Shown: positions 45,415 to 56,932 of the stretch, in pieces
How the letters are laid out: each line of letters starts with the position of its first letter
How positions within the stretch are numbered: position 1 is the stretch's first letter
Notes under the pieces: model-generated
What the model was told of the DNA's origin: nothing
Databases searched by the model: none
What the model saw: only the letters and a program-made list of their open reading frames with translations
Source: Platynereis dumerilii
Lineage: Eukaryota > Annelida > Polychaeta > Phyllodocida > Nereididae
Direction of reading: 5' to 3'
Length of the DNA stretch: 64,000 nt
Assembly (NCBI GenBank): GCA_026936325.1
Contig: JAPTHN010000149.1
Span: 248,001 to 312,000 of the forward strand
Translations under genes and position numbers: made by a program

Positions 45415-46466
45415 CGATCATCGAGTGGTTGCTTTAGGGCCTCTAGACGACTGGCACACTGAGCAGCAATGTGCCCAGCACCCTGGCATTCATAACACTT
45501 GACTGGGGACCTTGGCCTGTACTGCTTGTTCCCACATTCACTAGAGCGGCAATTCACAGAATCACAAGAGCAACAAAAGGGAACAGTATCACAAATGGTC
45601 ACCAGGCTGTCAAAACGATGTCCACAGTTGCTAAGGCAAGCGACATGAGTAATGGGGGACGGCCAAGAAGAGTGTACTACAGGGACCATCGTAGCTTCCT
45701 CAGAAGAGTGTGAAACAAGGGCCAATTCATCCACACACACATTATTGTCACTCACCAAGACTTTCCTGTGGACATCCGTAGCAATATTGGGGCAGGGCAC
45801 ATGAACAGTTGGGGAGGGCCAAGAAGAGCAAACTGTATGGGCAATGTTAGGTGGCAGAGAAGGCTCAAAAGAGCAGAGAGCAGGGGCAGCAGCAGCAGCA
45901 GATGGGTTTGAGCATCCCAATGGGAAGACTACTGGGGCAATGGAAGGTAGCTTACAGGGGTTGGCCAGCTCAAATTCTGCTGCCAGAAGTAGCATATGAT
46001 TGTTGGTGGCTGTCAATGTCTCCTTCATAGTCATACAATCACCTTCCAACCTCTGCTGTGTCATGCTCTCCAAGATGGCTAACTTAGTCTGATCCACCAA
46101 TTCCCTCATGCTATTATCAAAAGCATCAGAGCTGCTCTGGCCTGTGACCACACAAGCCTCAATGTGGCACTGCTCATCAGCTTCAAGGGAGCTTTGCTCA
46201 TCATTCTTCTTGCAATGCTCTTCTTCTTGTTCGAGTCTCAGCTCCTCTTGCTCTTGATGGGCCTTTTCAGCTGTACAGAAGGGCCTCTCACTTGCCAAGC
46301 AAGCCTCACCAATGAGGGAACTGAAGAACTGATTGACAGCATTTCCAGGAGAGAGTTGACGGGAGACTTCTCTTTCTTTTTGATGCACAACTCGTTGATG
46401 GCGCATTTTGGAACCCAACGAAATGCAACTACTAAGCAAGTAAGAAGAAACCAACCAAGAGCTCAA
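45405..46466 (-). CDS. Gag-like protein with one CCHC zinc knuckle
   Basis: A 353-codon minus-strand frame. The first third is rich in Glu and Gln (EEQEELRLEQEEEHCKK-like) and probably forms a coiled coil. The middle is Ser/Pro-rich with the repeated phrase SSWPSPxxHV. Near residue 325 stands the CX2CX4HX4C zinc knuckle (CYECQGAGHIAAQC), typical of retroelement gag proteins, which bind element RNA. It belongs to the fossil at 39654-47233. No neighbouring pol is present. Confidence 0.6.
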   Translation of the reverse strand: MSSWLVSSYLLSSCISLGSKMRHQRVVHQKEREVSRQLSPGNAVNQFFSSLIGEACLASERPFCTAEKAHQEQEELRLEQEEEHCKKNDEQSSLEADEQCHIEACVVTGQSSSDAFDNSMRELVDQTKLAILESMTQQRLEGDCMTMKETLTATNNHMLLLAAEFELANPCKLPSIAPVVFPLGCSNPSAAAAAPALCSFEPSLPPNIAHTVCSSWPSPTVHVPCPNIATDVHRKVLVSDNNVCVDELALVSHSSEEATMVPVVHSSWPSPITHVACLSNCGHRFDSLVTICDTVPFCCSCDSVNCRSSECGNKQYRPRSPVKCYECQGAGHIAAQCASRLEALKQPLDDRNK

Positions 46467-46640
46467 GCAAACTAAAAAAACGAATTTTTGTGCTATCTGT
46501 TTGTGCTGTCTAATTAATGTTCTAATTTTGTCACCTGTGCTAATTGTGCCACCTTAAGTTAAGTACTGCTAATCCCCAGTCCTAGATGTGAAACACAAGG
46601 CTTGGCCAACAAAAGCTGCTAATGCCAGCTGTCAGTGCAC
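46418..46640 (+). repeat. 0.2 kb direct repeat, second copy
   Basis: Second copy of 39990-40220. Its left end overlaps the start of the gag-like ORF. Confidence 0.75.
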
Positions 46641-47167
46641 ATGTAAGTGACTATTGATATTCAGCAGAGCAGAACTAACTTTTAAGTTTTTGGCACACAG
46701 TATTGTGAATTTCAGTGCATTCTGCACTTAGGAATTTTTACAACAAGTCTAGTTGGTACCATTGCAAGTTGCTAGTGCCTGCTTGTGACCACTCGTTTTG
46801 TGCTGTCAGGTGGATGCCTGGTTCAATAATACAAATATCCCTCTCAGGTGTATGCCTCATTTCTAGAAATATTTCGCCCATTAAAATACGCCCCCCCCCC
46901 ACCTTATCTGATTGGAGTGACATTCATAAAGATCCCCCTCAGGTGTATGCCTGATTCATATTAATATTTCGGACTGTATTACCCCCCCCCCTTTAACTGT
47001 GGGCAATACTATCCACCACCTATGATAGCCATTCTCCACTGAATTATTGGAAGTTATGTCAAAGAGCTTGTAGTCAGGGAGACACAGAGGGGATATGTGA
47101 CATAGGAGTCTCTACATGAATATCAGGAAATACCAAGACTTCCTGGGAACAGTGTCATGCAGTGTCA

Positions 47168-47231
47168 TGCCCCTCTGTTGGGCAGTTTTGCCCCCTGTTG
47201 GTCAGCCACTGCAACCTCAGTCTACTGCTTG
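47168..47231 (+). repeat. Terminal-type repeat, partial third copy
   Basis: About 60 bp match the centre of the repeat (CTGTTGGGCAG...CAGCCACTGCAACCTCAG). It is the last retroelement sequence before the foldback arm resumes. Confidence 0.6.
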
Positions 47232-47465
47232 AATGGTGCTCTGGAATGCAGATTTTACAATTTTTAGGAAATCTAAAAGGTCACATGACCTGTATGTAGG
47301 GTAACCAGACTACAATGGCTGAATTATGAGATTTTTTCACTACTCGATTTTGCGAAGTTTATCCTGTTTATGTGTCCATAAATATAAATGTATTCTGCTT
47401 TACAATATGTACCTATGTCAAGACTTTGAGATGTTGTATATATACATGGGAAGCATTTGTTATAT

Positions 47466-50295
47466 GTTGCCATGGCAACCCAGCATACATTTTTCTTTGT
47501 GGTCTAAATATAAGTAGAGGTGTATATTAGTGTGAAAAGTGATAGATGTTACATGAATTTTAATATAGATTTTTGCACATCATATCATACTGACAATGTC
47601 ACACCTATTGGTTTCTTAGGCCACATGACCTATTGTGGTAGTAAATAATATGTTATTTATAAGAAACACCCAAAATAATTTAGTCTAACATTAGGAGGAG
47701 CCATGCATTATTGGATCCTTCAACACTGTTCAATATCTTTTTTACTATAAGAAATGTCCTACTTGAAGGCCGAAGTGGCTAAGATCTGAAGTTTGCTTAT
47801 TTACTGGGAATCTTCGGGATGCAATGAAAAGTCAATGGTTTAGGTTGCTCACTTACCAGTATCTGTAATGCTTTTTCTTTTTTCATTGTTGTCATGGCAA
47901 CATGATGATAAAAGTAATTAAATTGTTTAACAGGCATACACACACATTTCGAAGATATGTGTTACCTCATTAATCTCAGCTCTGATTGATTGGAAAAAAA
48001 TCAGACATGTATGTTCTTGACTAATGACAATGACTATTATTTTTGGCTTTTTTACCCCCTTAATAGGTCAAGTGACCTCAGAGACCAATGGGTATGACAT
48101 TTTCAATATGATTTATGTGCATAGGTCTGTTAATTCTCGTAACATCCAACATTTTTCAGTGGTGTGTGCCAATAATAATCACCATACTTATACTTTCACC
48201 ACAAAGATAAATTTAGGCTGGGTTGCCATGGCAACCAAATAACAGTTGGTTTCCATATGAAATGTACTTGGTTTAAAGGTCTTGACAAGAGGATGTTTTG
48301 CAAAGTAGAATACATTTATATTTATTTATGTTTAAAGACATTTCAATGGGATAAAATTCAAAATTAGCAACATCTGGCGCTGAAAATATTTCATAATTCA
48401 GCCATTGTAGCCTGCTTACCCAAACTATAGGTCATGTGACCTAGCAAATTTTCTAAAAATTGTAAAACCTACATTCAAGGTCACTATTCTGTCCAGTTTC
48501 ATCCATTTTAACCATATATAAATTCACCGATCAGTGATAAAATGCCACGTATATCACATTATAAGAAATGTTGAAACATTCAAATATGTTCCCATAGCAA
48601 CCGATGAAAGCAAATTCCAATGTAAATTCTACTTAGCATGAAAGAATTAATCAAGAGCTCTCTCAAAGAGTAAACATTATGCATCTGCTTGAAAGATAAT
48701 TAGGGTTAGGCATCAATTTACCTAGAATAAATGATTTAAATAATGTTAAATTTTGACATGTTTGTGATGGCATTACCCTCATTTGGTCATGTGGCTAAAT
48801 TTTTTAACCATTATTTCAAAATATACATTTCAATAAATGTTTTTGTACACTTTTGAAAAAGTCAGTTAAAGTGTATTTCATTAAAAAAAAACTTCTACCC
48901 CATTCTGGCAAAATCTGACAAATTCAAGCTTAGTTACCATAGCAACAGCCACATATTTGTAAACAAAATTTACATTAAAATAATGGTTTGATTGAATACA
49001 TTCCAAATATCTGAAAATGGGGGTCAAACATGAAATATTTTCACTTTTATGGAAGATAACTTCGTCAAAAATGTGCTTAAATTTTACTAAATTTGACAAT
49101 TCTACATTTTACCCCTCTTTTATTTTCATGTTATGTGATATATTCTCCAACTTTCATGATTTAAGCATGAAGAACAATTTGTTTTGATGGTTGAGTGTAT
49201 CATAATCATGATCAACTGTTAAAAATCCATTCTTCTATTCAGTGTGTAAGTATGAAATGAAGGGATTTATGAAAATATACCAAAACACATGTTGTTTGCA
49301 AGTAGATGGCACCACAGTCAAACAGGGTTCACCAAGCTGCAAAAATACACTGCTAGGTACATACTGAAGATACTGTGCTTGTTTCTGCCAAGTTTCATAA
49401 AAAATGTTCAACTGCAACTCCTGTGAATACTCCCTAAAGTGTGACATACAACAAAATATTATAATTGTTTATCTTTGGTTGCCATGACAACACACTTCAA
49501 AATTTTCCGTATGTGAACCCCTGTGAGGATAACTGACATTCAATGCTTCAAGCTGATGCATGATTGAGGACAAAAATTATAAGTATGCCTCTATTAGCAC
49601 TGCTCATGTTCACATAGTAACAAAATGTTACTTTGGAATATTGGATATCTGTTGCCATGGTGACAAGACAAACAGAGTTATCGCCTTATTTTTTTTACAT
49701 TTCTTCAGAAGACAGTATTACTGACAATTTGACATAAATATTATTTTTCCAGACCAAAATTTGACTGAAATATAAAACTGTTAATCTGTTAAATCAGATA
49801 TTAAGAGCATTTTCATAGGAACAGTGGTTGCCATGGTAACACACCTGGGTAAATAAAGATATTTCATATCACGTCTGATGCAATATTTGGTTGTCCTTCA
49901 TTTTGCCAAAAAATATCACAATAGCATCAATATCCTTGATATAGTGTCACTTTAATCATATTTTGGGAAGGATTTTCAAAATAGGTACTTGTTGCCATGG
50001 AAACCAATTTAAATGCATTTCCCAAGGTTTGTTTTTTTGGAGCTTAGGCAAATCTTGTGGGGCAAGTCCCAAAGTACACATGCCAAAAATTTCACGCTTT
50101 TGTCCGGCTCGTAACTATTTTGGCCATTTTTTGCGTGAAGCTGCTCTACTACTAAAGTAAGGGAAAACCAGGACATATGTAAAGCAACATGTCTCTGGAA
50201 TAGCTAGGATGGATAATGCTGTCCATTTTGGTCTCTTGTTCATATTATTGAATCCATTCTTTCACAAGTCCTCGTGTAGTCATGGAAACACACCT
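47466..50295. repeat. X-box palindromes, centre and right arm
   Basis: Sites continue at about 47466 and 48222 (both perfect GTTGCCATGGCAAC), 47888, 48593, 48932, 49477, 49654, 49826, 49993 and 50279. Steps of 167-177 bp are again frequent. Sites at 47280, 47620, 48066 and 48431 fit a second palindrome, GGTCACATGACC-like. Confidence 0.72.
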
Positions 50296-51301
50296 TTGCC
50301 TCCTGAATTTCCCTTGACAAATCTGGCATGCAGGAGTGCTTTCCTACATGGGTTCAGTGTAAGAATACACACATTTGGTTGCTTGAAAGCATATTTAGAA
50401 GCTAATACCATATTTCTTGTGTCAAATGTTGTCAATCTCACTAATACAAGTGAAAGAGAGAAGTCTCTCACAGTCACAATTTCTTGGCATTCTTGGTTTC
50501 AGTGTTACCTGCCCCAAGAAGCTGAACTTTGGAAATCTATTCCAAACATGCTGAATTTTATCCTGTGAAAAATTCATAGTTCTAAATTGAAAATAAGTAT
50601 CCATATGAAAAAAAGCCTCGAACTTTCTGAACGCCCCTCGTACAATTTGGCTTCTACGATGTTATAAAAGTATGACCAACCAAGTTTACGGCTTTGTAAC
50701 ATCATGCACTCCCCCTGCAGCATCAGCAAAATTGCAGCAGGGTCAGCCTGCCCTATCATCTTTGATAAGATAACTTCTCTTCATACGACGACCTCTTTCC
50801 TTTTTGGTTAAAAGGCTACTGAGATGCATCACACGCTCTTTGCATTATTTAATCATAATTCTCAGTGCCATTACATAATTATGGAAGAGACCACATGCGT
50901 GGTGCAAAAACGTGGCAGCCCTGTACATGCTGTGCATGACCTCCTGTTTGATCAAAACATTGGCTAGAGGAGAAAGCACCTGTTTCAGAAAAGTCAATTC
51001 ATATAAAATCAAATTGCTGTCAGCTATAAAAAAACCACTGAGAATTTTGTATGTAGTCACCATGAATCAAACATATGCAAAGTGTAACCGTGAAATATCT
51101 TTGATATTTGATTAACTGCCTTCACAGTTTCAATGTGAGTTTGCAAAAAGATTCTGTGTTGACTTGGCCATAGGAAAATTTGTCTTACGTTGTCTTGTAA
51201 ATTGATGTCCGCCGATTTGTCCTGATAGTCATTCCATTTTAGAGATAACCCATGCAATATAGTTATAGTTCATGAACAATTCCATGTGGATAAGTTAATG
51301 C

Positions 51302-51520
51302 TCAAAGGTTCCAAATATTCCCTGACAGTGTTTCGAGGGGCCCTGTTGCAAAATAGCAAGCTGGATTATCTTGTTTAGCATTGTTTGGCATTGATGGTTT
51401 GTTGTAATCACCTGTCTTGAAACTCAGGTCAGTAGGGTGCACCAATTTAATTGTGAATTCCATGCCTATGGTTGTGAGACCATGCACCTGCTCCAAGTCA
51501 CGAAAAATCAACTCAGACAT
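51302..51520 (-). CDS. MSEL-type ORF, copy 4
   Basis: Paralogue of 8939-9178, 72 codons, lying to the right of the foldback element and almost identical to copies 1 and 3. Confidence 0.4.
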   Translation of the reverse strand: MSELIFRDLEQVHGLTTIGMEFTIKLVHPTDLSFKTGDYNKPSMPNNAKQDNPACYFATGPLETLSGNIWNL

Positions 51521-51925
51521 TAAAGAATCCTTTGGGTAAATTCATTGATTCCCTTTATCTCCTAAAAAGGCTGTCATTGAGGATAACAGTGATACTGCCA
51601 GTACAATGTAATATAAATAATAGATGATCCTTTGAGGGCTATGGCTTTTTGGTGAAAAAGAAAAGTTTGTTTTCCTCTTGACACTGCAAAAAAGTTTGTT
51701 CAGCACATGAAAAAAAAAATGTTTCTTTCCACCTGTAGCTGGGTTACTGTTATGCAAAATTGCGATTAAAAAAGTTTTTCAGGCGTTCACTTGTGAAACA
51801 AATTGTTTGTCGACGCTTCACGAGCAAAAAAAAAAAAATTGTCTTGGGGGTAAAAAGCCTCGCAACAGAGCACCAGAGGAAGCCAGCTACAAGAGCTCCG
51901 AACCAAGACTTCAAATGATAATAAA

Positions 51926-52144
51926 ATGTCACAATGGGACCAGTTGAATGCACCGACAGCAATAAAATTGACTGAATGGACAGAGTGTACTGTGGGAGAA
52001 GTATTGGAAAAATTCAACGCTATAATGTCTGAACTTTGCCGCACACTCCACAGTTATAAAATGCTGGTCTACCCCGCACCTTCAAAAATAGAGATCTTCA
52101 TGCACAAGCAGACCAAACATACAAATGATAATCTGGACAACTGA
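51926..52144 (+). other. Plus-strand exon-like ORF at the unit start, copy 5
   Basis: After an acceptor-like AAATGTCACAATGG a 65-codon plus frame reads LNAPTAIKLTEWTECTVGEV and YKMLVYPAPSKIEIFMHKQT to a stop. The same frame is open in copy 2 (9573-9773) but broken in copies 1 and 3. The overlapping minus frame is also open, so this may be chance. Confidence 0.2.
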
Positions 52145-53215
52145 GAACATATTTTAATAATGAATTAAATCCCCCACCTGAAGATTCCTGGATGATGGAT
52201 CTGCCCTTGGAAATGACGCATCAATCATTTGAGTTGGTCGTCTTCTTCTTTTCAAGATTCAATCAGTTCAAGGGCCCTTTAAGCTGCAAATTCATGAGGA
52301 TGGTAATGGGATTGGCATGCCTGCTTAATGACTGGACTTTTTCTCCCCAAGCAACCTTATGATTCTTGGCAGCTTTCTTCTTTCATGGGGTTCACAAACC
52401 TGGACCTTTCTTAAAATTTTAAAAGGCTTACCCATTTTAATGGTTTGATCCGAGTCCTAACATGCAAGCTCTTCATTAATTGTTGAACTTTCCATGAATT
52501 GGTGGAAACCTGCAAAGTGTAGGCCTATTCGAAAATTACTTCAGGCTTTACCATAGGCCCAAGCCATCTATTTTCACTGGCTGTATCAGATACCCAAATG
52601 CAACCTAACAGACGAATAAATGCATTATGTTCAGTTAAGGCATATATCATTACTCTATAATTTACCTGCAATTTGCCATTTGTCTCTTGTAGAAAACATA
52701 TTAGTCAAAGCCTATTTAATATTTCACAATGTTACATGGCAAAATTTGTATTTTGCGTCAGCTCGATTGATTGAGTGAGATGATTGCACAATTCTTATGA
52801 GCTTACATAGCTTTTTGTTTCAAGTTATGGCAACAGAAATTTTATCATAACCTAAAAAATACAAGCTGTGTTTACTCAATAAAAAAAAGGAGTCATGCAA
52901 CCATCTCACTAAATGACTGAAACTGACTCAAAATTTCAAATTTTACAGTGTGAATTATTATCACTCGGCCTTACGTTGCAAAGATGTAGCGACTGAAATA
53001 AGGTGGACGTTAGTAAGCATGATTAACCAGTAGTATGTTTTTTGTGATGGTATATACACAATGAAAAGCCCTTGTTAACTTAAGATCTACACTCAGTTCC
53101 ACATATATGCAGTAAACCCAAAAGCCTTTCTGGCAATATACACTGTCTGTTCAATGGCACGGTGTGCATTGTAGGCTGTTGGTGAGGTGATTTGCTCAGT
53201 CTCACCGTTCACAGC

Positions 53216-53501
53216 GGTTCCCTTGGCAGTTCCCCCGGTGGCAATTTGAAGCCTGGATTGATGAGCGCAATCTCAGAGAATTGCACTGTGCTGTGATACA
53301 GGTAGTCTGTCTGCGTAGCGCTTTCATTATCCGTTAGGGCAATGCTTCCGTCTTAATGCTGTCCTTAATGACGCCCAGAACACATCGCCTTCCAATGATG
53401 TAAGCTAACGAAGAGTGCAGTTTTCGGGGTCTGCTAAGATGGAGTGCGGTGATTAATTGGAATAGGGTTGTGTGATCGATTAAGAGAACATGTTGAGCAA
53501 C
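53216..53501 (-). pseudogene. Paralogue of the VAQHV exon, copy 5
   Basis: Homologous to 3788-4083. The reading VAQHVLLIDHTTLFQLIT is kept through the IKTEALP stretch, where a stop replaces the next codon. Without that stop the frame would match copy 1 to the donor. Confidence 0.35.
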
Positions 53502-53565
53502 CTGACGTAAAAAGTCATCTGATTCAGTTGTGTATATATATGCCTGAATGTTGATGAGAGTTGTT

Positions 53566-53749
53566 TGGGGGGAGGAGGATTAGCTCAGTGGTACTAGCAT
53601 GCTGGGCTGCCAGTCCCTGGGTCCAGGGTTCCAATCATCTCTTGCTGAGTCAGTTGGGCCATGTTTCAAATTGTTTGTCAGAAGTCTTAATTGGCCTTCC
53701 AAGTGCATAAATACAGGACGTAAAGCCTCAAGCACCAACTCATCCATCA
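53566..53749 (+). mobile_element. tRNA-derived SINE, copy 5
   Basis: Same SINE and site, closest to the copy 2 version (shared GTGGTACTAGCATGCTGGG head). The right target duplication has lost a few bases. Confidence 0.82.
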
Positions 53750-56391
53750 ATGACTTGTTACCTCTGAGGCATTTGTTTCTTTAGTTTCCTCTATTTATCA
53801 CATATTTCTCAAGTGTTGGTAATGTTTTTGTTTTTCACACCATACCCACAACCAGGATGTGAATAAGCTTCGTTTTGCTTTATGAGGATTTATTCTGAGA
53901 GAGAAAGCATCTCCTTTTACCTGATATTCTTTGTCATATTCTTTCAGAAGGAAACTCATTTTTTATGTGCATGGCAAAGTTGGCAAATGTGATGAGGCCA
54001 TTTGTGGCTGTTTTTTGTCCTTTCTTGCTGGGTACACACATCATTGCCTCATGTTGGCAAGCAAACATTGCAACTCCTTACCATGTTTTTGTAGCATGAT
54101 GCCCGCTGGGTCATTAGCCAACAAAAACATTCTGTTTGCTGCCTTCATTAGGCAATCAAAGCAGTTTTGCTCTCTTTAGGTCCTGGCTGGTCCTGTTTGG
54201 CCCTGTTCGGCCCTGTTTGGCTGTGTTTGGGTCTCACAAAAGCCAATGCAGCTGGAATATTCAACTTGTTTACAGACGCCAAGGAATTATTAGTGAAGCC
54301 AAATTGCCTAATCATAAATATAAGCAGCAAATTCTAACCAACTACAACCATATACTCTGCTATGTATGTTAATTGATGGTTCCAACACAGGCCTATATAT
54401 TTGAATATCAAAGTTCTTATGTCTTAGTCGGGTTTATATATGCAGGCAATAGCTTTTGTAATGAGAATAATCAACCTTCCCCGACACTATATAGTCATTT
54501 GCCTCCAGAGCGAATGTAATAACCGATTTTCCATGTCACCATTGCAACCACATCAATTGGTATGGTAAATAAACTGCTTGTATTGGTGGTAATCATTTCT
54601 GCATGTCCTTAATTGTTCCGCTTCGTCTTTGTTTCTTGAATAATGAGTACCAAAGCAAATAAGAGCAGGACATACATCGTTACCATACATTGCACTTTTT
54701 CCTATCTGGTATCCCTACTACAGTAGCTGGCCTGCAATTACAAGTCCCATAAAAATGGAATGCTGCCTCATGAAATACAGCTGGCCTCTCTCTTTGGAGT
54801 GTCTTACTGCGTCTAAATTGCATAAAAATTGCACAAAAACCTCAAATTAGCCAGAAAAAAGGAGTATCAAGGGGCAGTCTGGCAGAATCAAGAGGAACTT
54901 GGTTGGTGATCTATTGACTCGGGGTACTTTTGGCTCAGATGATAAACAGAATAACAACTCAAGAGGGGCTACTTGTTGTGGAGAAATTCTCTTTTTACCA
55001 CTCGCATACCATACCAACTGTTTCTTAAGCGTTTAGCTTCATTTTTGTTCTCCCTCGCAACATTCGGAAGTGCCGTAGTGTGTATCTCCCGGGGCTATTT
55101 GTGTTGCGAGTGATTTCCTTCTCGCACCGCTTTGGTTAATACTTCTCAATAAGAAACTGTCAATCTCAGACTCTCCCCAATACCTTAGTGCACCAAAGCA
55201 GCTGTTGAGCCCTGGGCCTCCATGGAGGTGCGAATGGCTGGCATTTTCTCAGCTGGGGTGGCTTCCTTTCACTTGAATACCTCCTTGGTATGGTGCAAAT
55301 AGGCTGGCATGGTAGGGTCAAGGCTGGGGTGGCCCTCTTCCATTTGTCTGCATCAGAATGGAAAGATGGAAAAGAAACTCCATTTCAAACAACTCTGCAA
55401 AATTTGAAAAACTAAAAGTAAATGGTGGCTAAATATGACCCTTCAAGGCTTCACCACAGATTTTTGCGTTCAAGATGAACTAATCCAGCTCTATCCATGC
55501 AAAGACAAAGGAATAACTGTTTTAACACTATTTTCACTTCAAATTTGACAACAAAATGAGCAAAAGTTGCACAATTACCAAAAACCTGTGTATAATAATT
55601 ATTGACATGTCGTACTCAGGTTACTTTTACCAATGAGATACAGAAACTCAATTGCAAATCAGATTGGAACGCCAGCAGTGAAACACTGTCAGACACAATG
55701 AAAAACCCTGAAAACTTTTTGTTCCCTTCATAAACACAAATTAGTTCGCTACTTAATGAGATATTAATTACACCTGAGTAGTTATATACCGCGTCATTTG
55801 CAAGCAAAGAGTAAGAAAAATCTACAGAAATGTGGAAATGTCAATCTTGTTCAATGAGTCAGTAATTTATCTGTCATATATATAGATATATGAAATAATA
55901 TACTATCACATCAATTGATGAGTGCAGCCCTCAAATGCCAGTTCTGGTTACTCACTTCCTACTTAATGATAAGATGAGTAATTTTTTGAGTATGTCCACA
56001 GTTGATCAGTTTTGATACATTTTTCGAAGCCTGGCGTCTCTATTATATTTATGATCTTTTGATGTTAGAATATGACATTGTGTAGTTAGAGGTGCTATTA
56101 GCAGATATATCTATACAGTGTAATATGATGATGCCAAAGAGCATAGCGAGACCGTCGGAAAATTGAAGTTATTTTTAAGTGTTTTAATTATTATTATTTA
56201 TTAAGCACAGTTCAAATTGTCACGTTGAATTTTGGGTAGATAGATAGAGAGATATTATAGCGACAGTCTCGGCCCTGAAGCAAAAGAGTGGATGTGCTTC
56301 AGTTCAGGTGCTTGGAGTGATAGTATCTATGCCCTACTCCTTCAAATGAATTAATATATCTGGATCAGACATAATTTAAAACACTAAAAAT

Positions 56392-56733
56392 CAGGGGCGT
56401 CACTAGAAATGCAAGTTTGGGGGGGCTGAAGCCCCAAAGATTAGAAGCGTTGTCTGAGGCCCGAAGGAACGAAGCGCGAGCGGTCCCGAAATCCAAAGAT
56501 TTTAGATAGCTGCTGATCTTTGCACACTTAGCAAATACATAAACTGCAAAAATGATGACAAATAGTGCACAACATGTTACGTACAGTGTCTTTTCATGAG
56601 CTCTGGTTGTTCATTCACTACCAGCATCATGCAAGTAAAATTTCTTTTTTTTTGGTCAAGATTTTTTGGGGGGGCTGAAAGCTCCATTTGGGGGGGCTCA
56701 GCCCCCCCCAGCCCCCCTTTAGTGACGCCACTG
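56392..56733. mobile_element. hAT-type MITE, 342 bp
   Basis: The inverted ends CAGKGGCGTCACTA are flanked by a perfect 8-bp duplication, CTAAAAAT (56384-56391 and 56734-56741), the hAT hallmark. The body is non-coding. Subterminal G-runs and C-runs (GGGGGGGCTGAAGC and its inverse) could pair. Confidence 0.85.
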
Positions 56734-56871
56734 CTAAAAATGAATTTGCATACAAATCACCTGGCATGCCAAACCACTTGATTTGTACATCAGCAAGAAG
56801 CCCAGCAAAGTTGACATGACGTTATGATCAGATTGTAGCGTCACCATCTATTAATAGATTTAAGTGACGTC

Positions 56872-56932
56872 ATCTCTGCCAACTCTGTTGTGACGTCATC
56901 ACCATTGTGATCATTCTGAATGACGTCACATA
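56872..56932. promoter_or_regulatory. Three clustered CRE-like sites
   Basis: TGACGTCA occurs three times within about 60 bp (near 56875, 56893 and 56922). These are palindromic CREB/ATF-type sites. No gene start is recognised nearby, so a regulatory role is only a possibility. Confidence 0.35.

Larger units (their letters stand above)
39654..47233. mobile_element. Rearranged retroelement fossil with gag-like ORF (LTR-type, uncertain)
   Basis: This 7.6 kb block interrupts the left foldback arm, whose sequence resumes at about 47236. A terminal-type repeat starting TGTTGTAGGCGGCAG stands at 39654 and 44209, and a partial one lies at about 47168-47231. The block holds a CCHC gag-like ORF, two near-identical direct repeats of 0.5 kb, an inverted duplication of part of the gag region, and a stretch rich in hairpin motifs. 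I find no reverse transcriptase, protease or integrase, so it is broken or non-autonomous. The LTR-type assignment rests on the gag and the repeats only. The near identity of its internal duplicates suggests recent rearrangement. Confidence 0.55.
37553..50640. mobile_element. Giant foldback element with 2.6 kb inverted arms
   Basis: The tips are perfect inverted copies starting CGAGGGGCGTTCAGAAAGTT, flanked by TA (37551-37552 and 50641-50642) as in Tc1/mariner insertions. The left arm runs 37553-39653 and continues after the retroelement at about 47236-47690. The right arm is about 48010-50640. About 300 bp separate the arms, so without the nested element the whole would be about 5.5 kb and nearly all stem. 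No transposase ORF is seen. The arms differ by scattered substitutions and small indels, so the element is not very recent. Confidence 0.8.
31877..51841. repeat. Tandem unit copy 4, split by a 13 kb foldback element
   Basis: Fourth copy of the unit. The foldback element at 37553-50640 separates its halves. About 450 bp of the unit, including the 9-bp minisatellite, is missing at the insertion point. Up to about 33060 the copy follows copies 2 and 5, then it restarts from an earlier point in the unit and follows copy 3, so it is a recombinant. Confidence 0.88.

Noticed and set aside
37553-50640. Polinton-like element, suggested by 13 kb size and long inverted ends
   Set aside because: There is no polymerase B, capsid or integrase frame. 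The flanking duplication is TA rather than about 6 bp, and the size comes from a nested retroelement.
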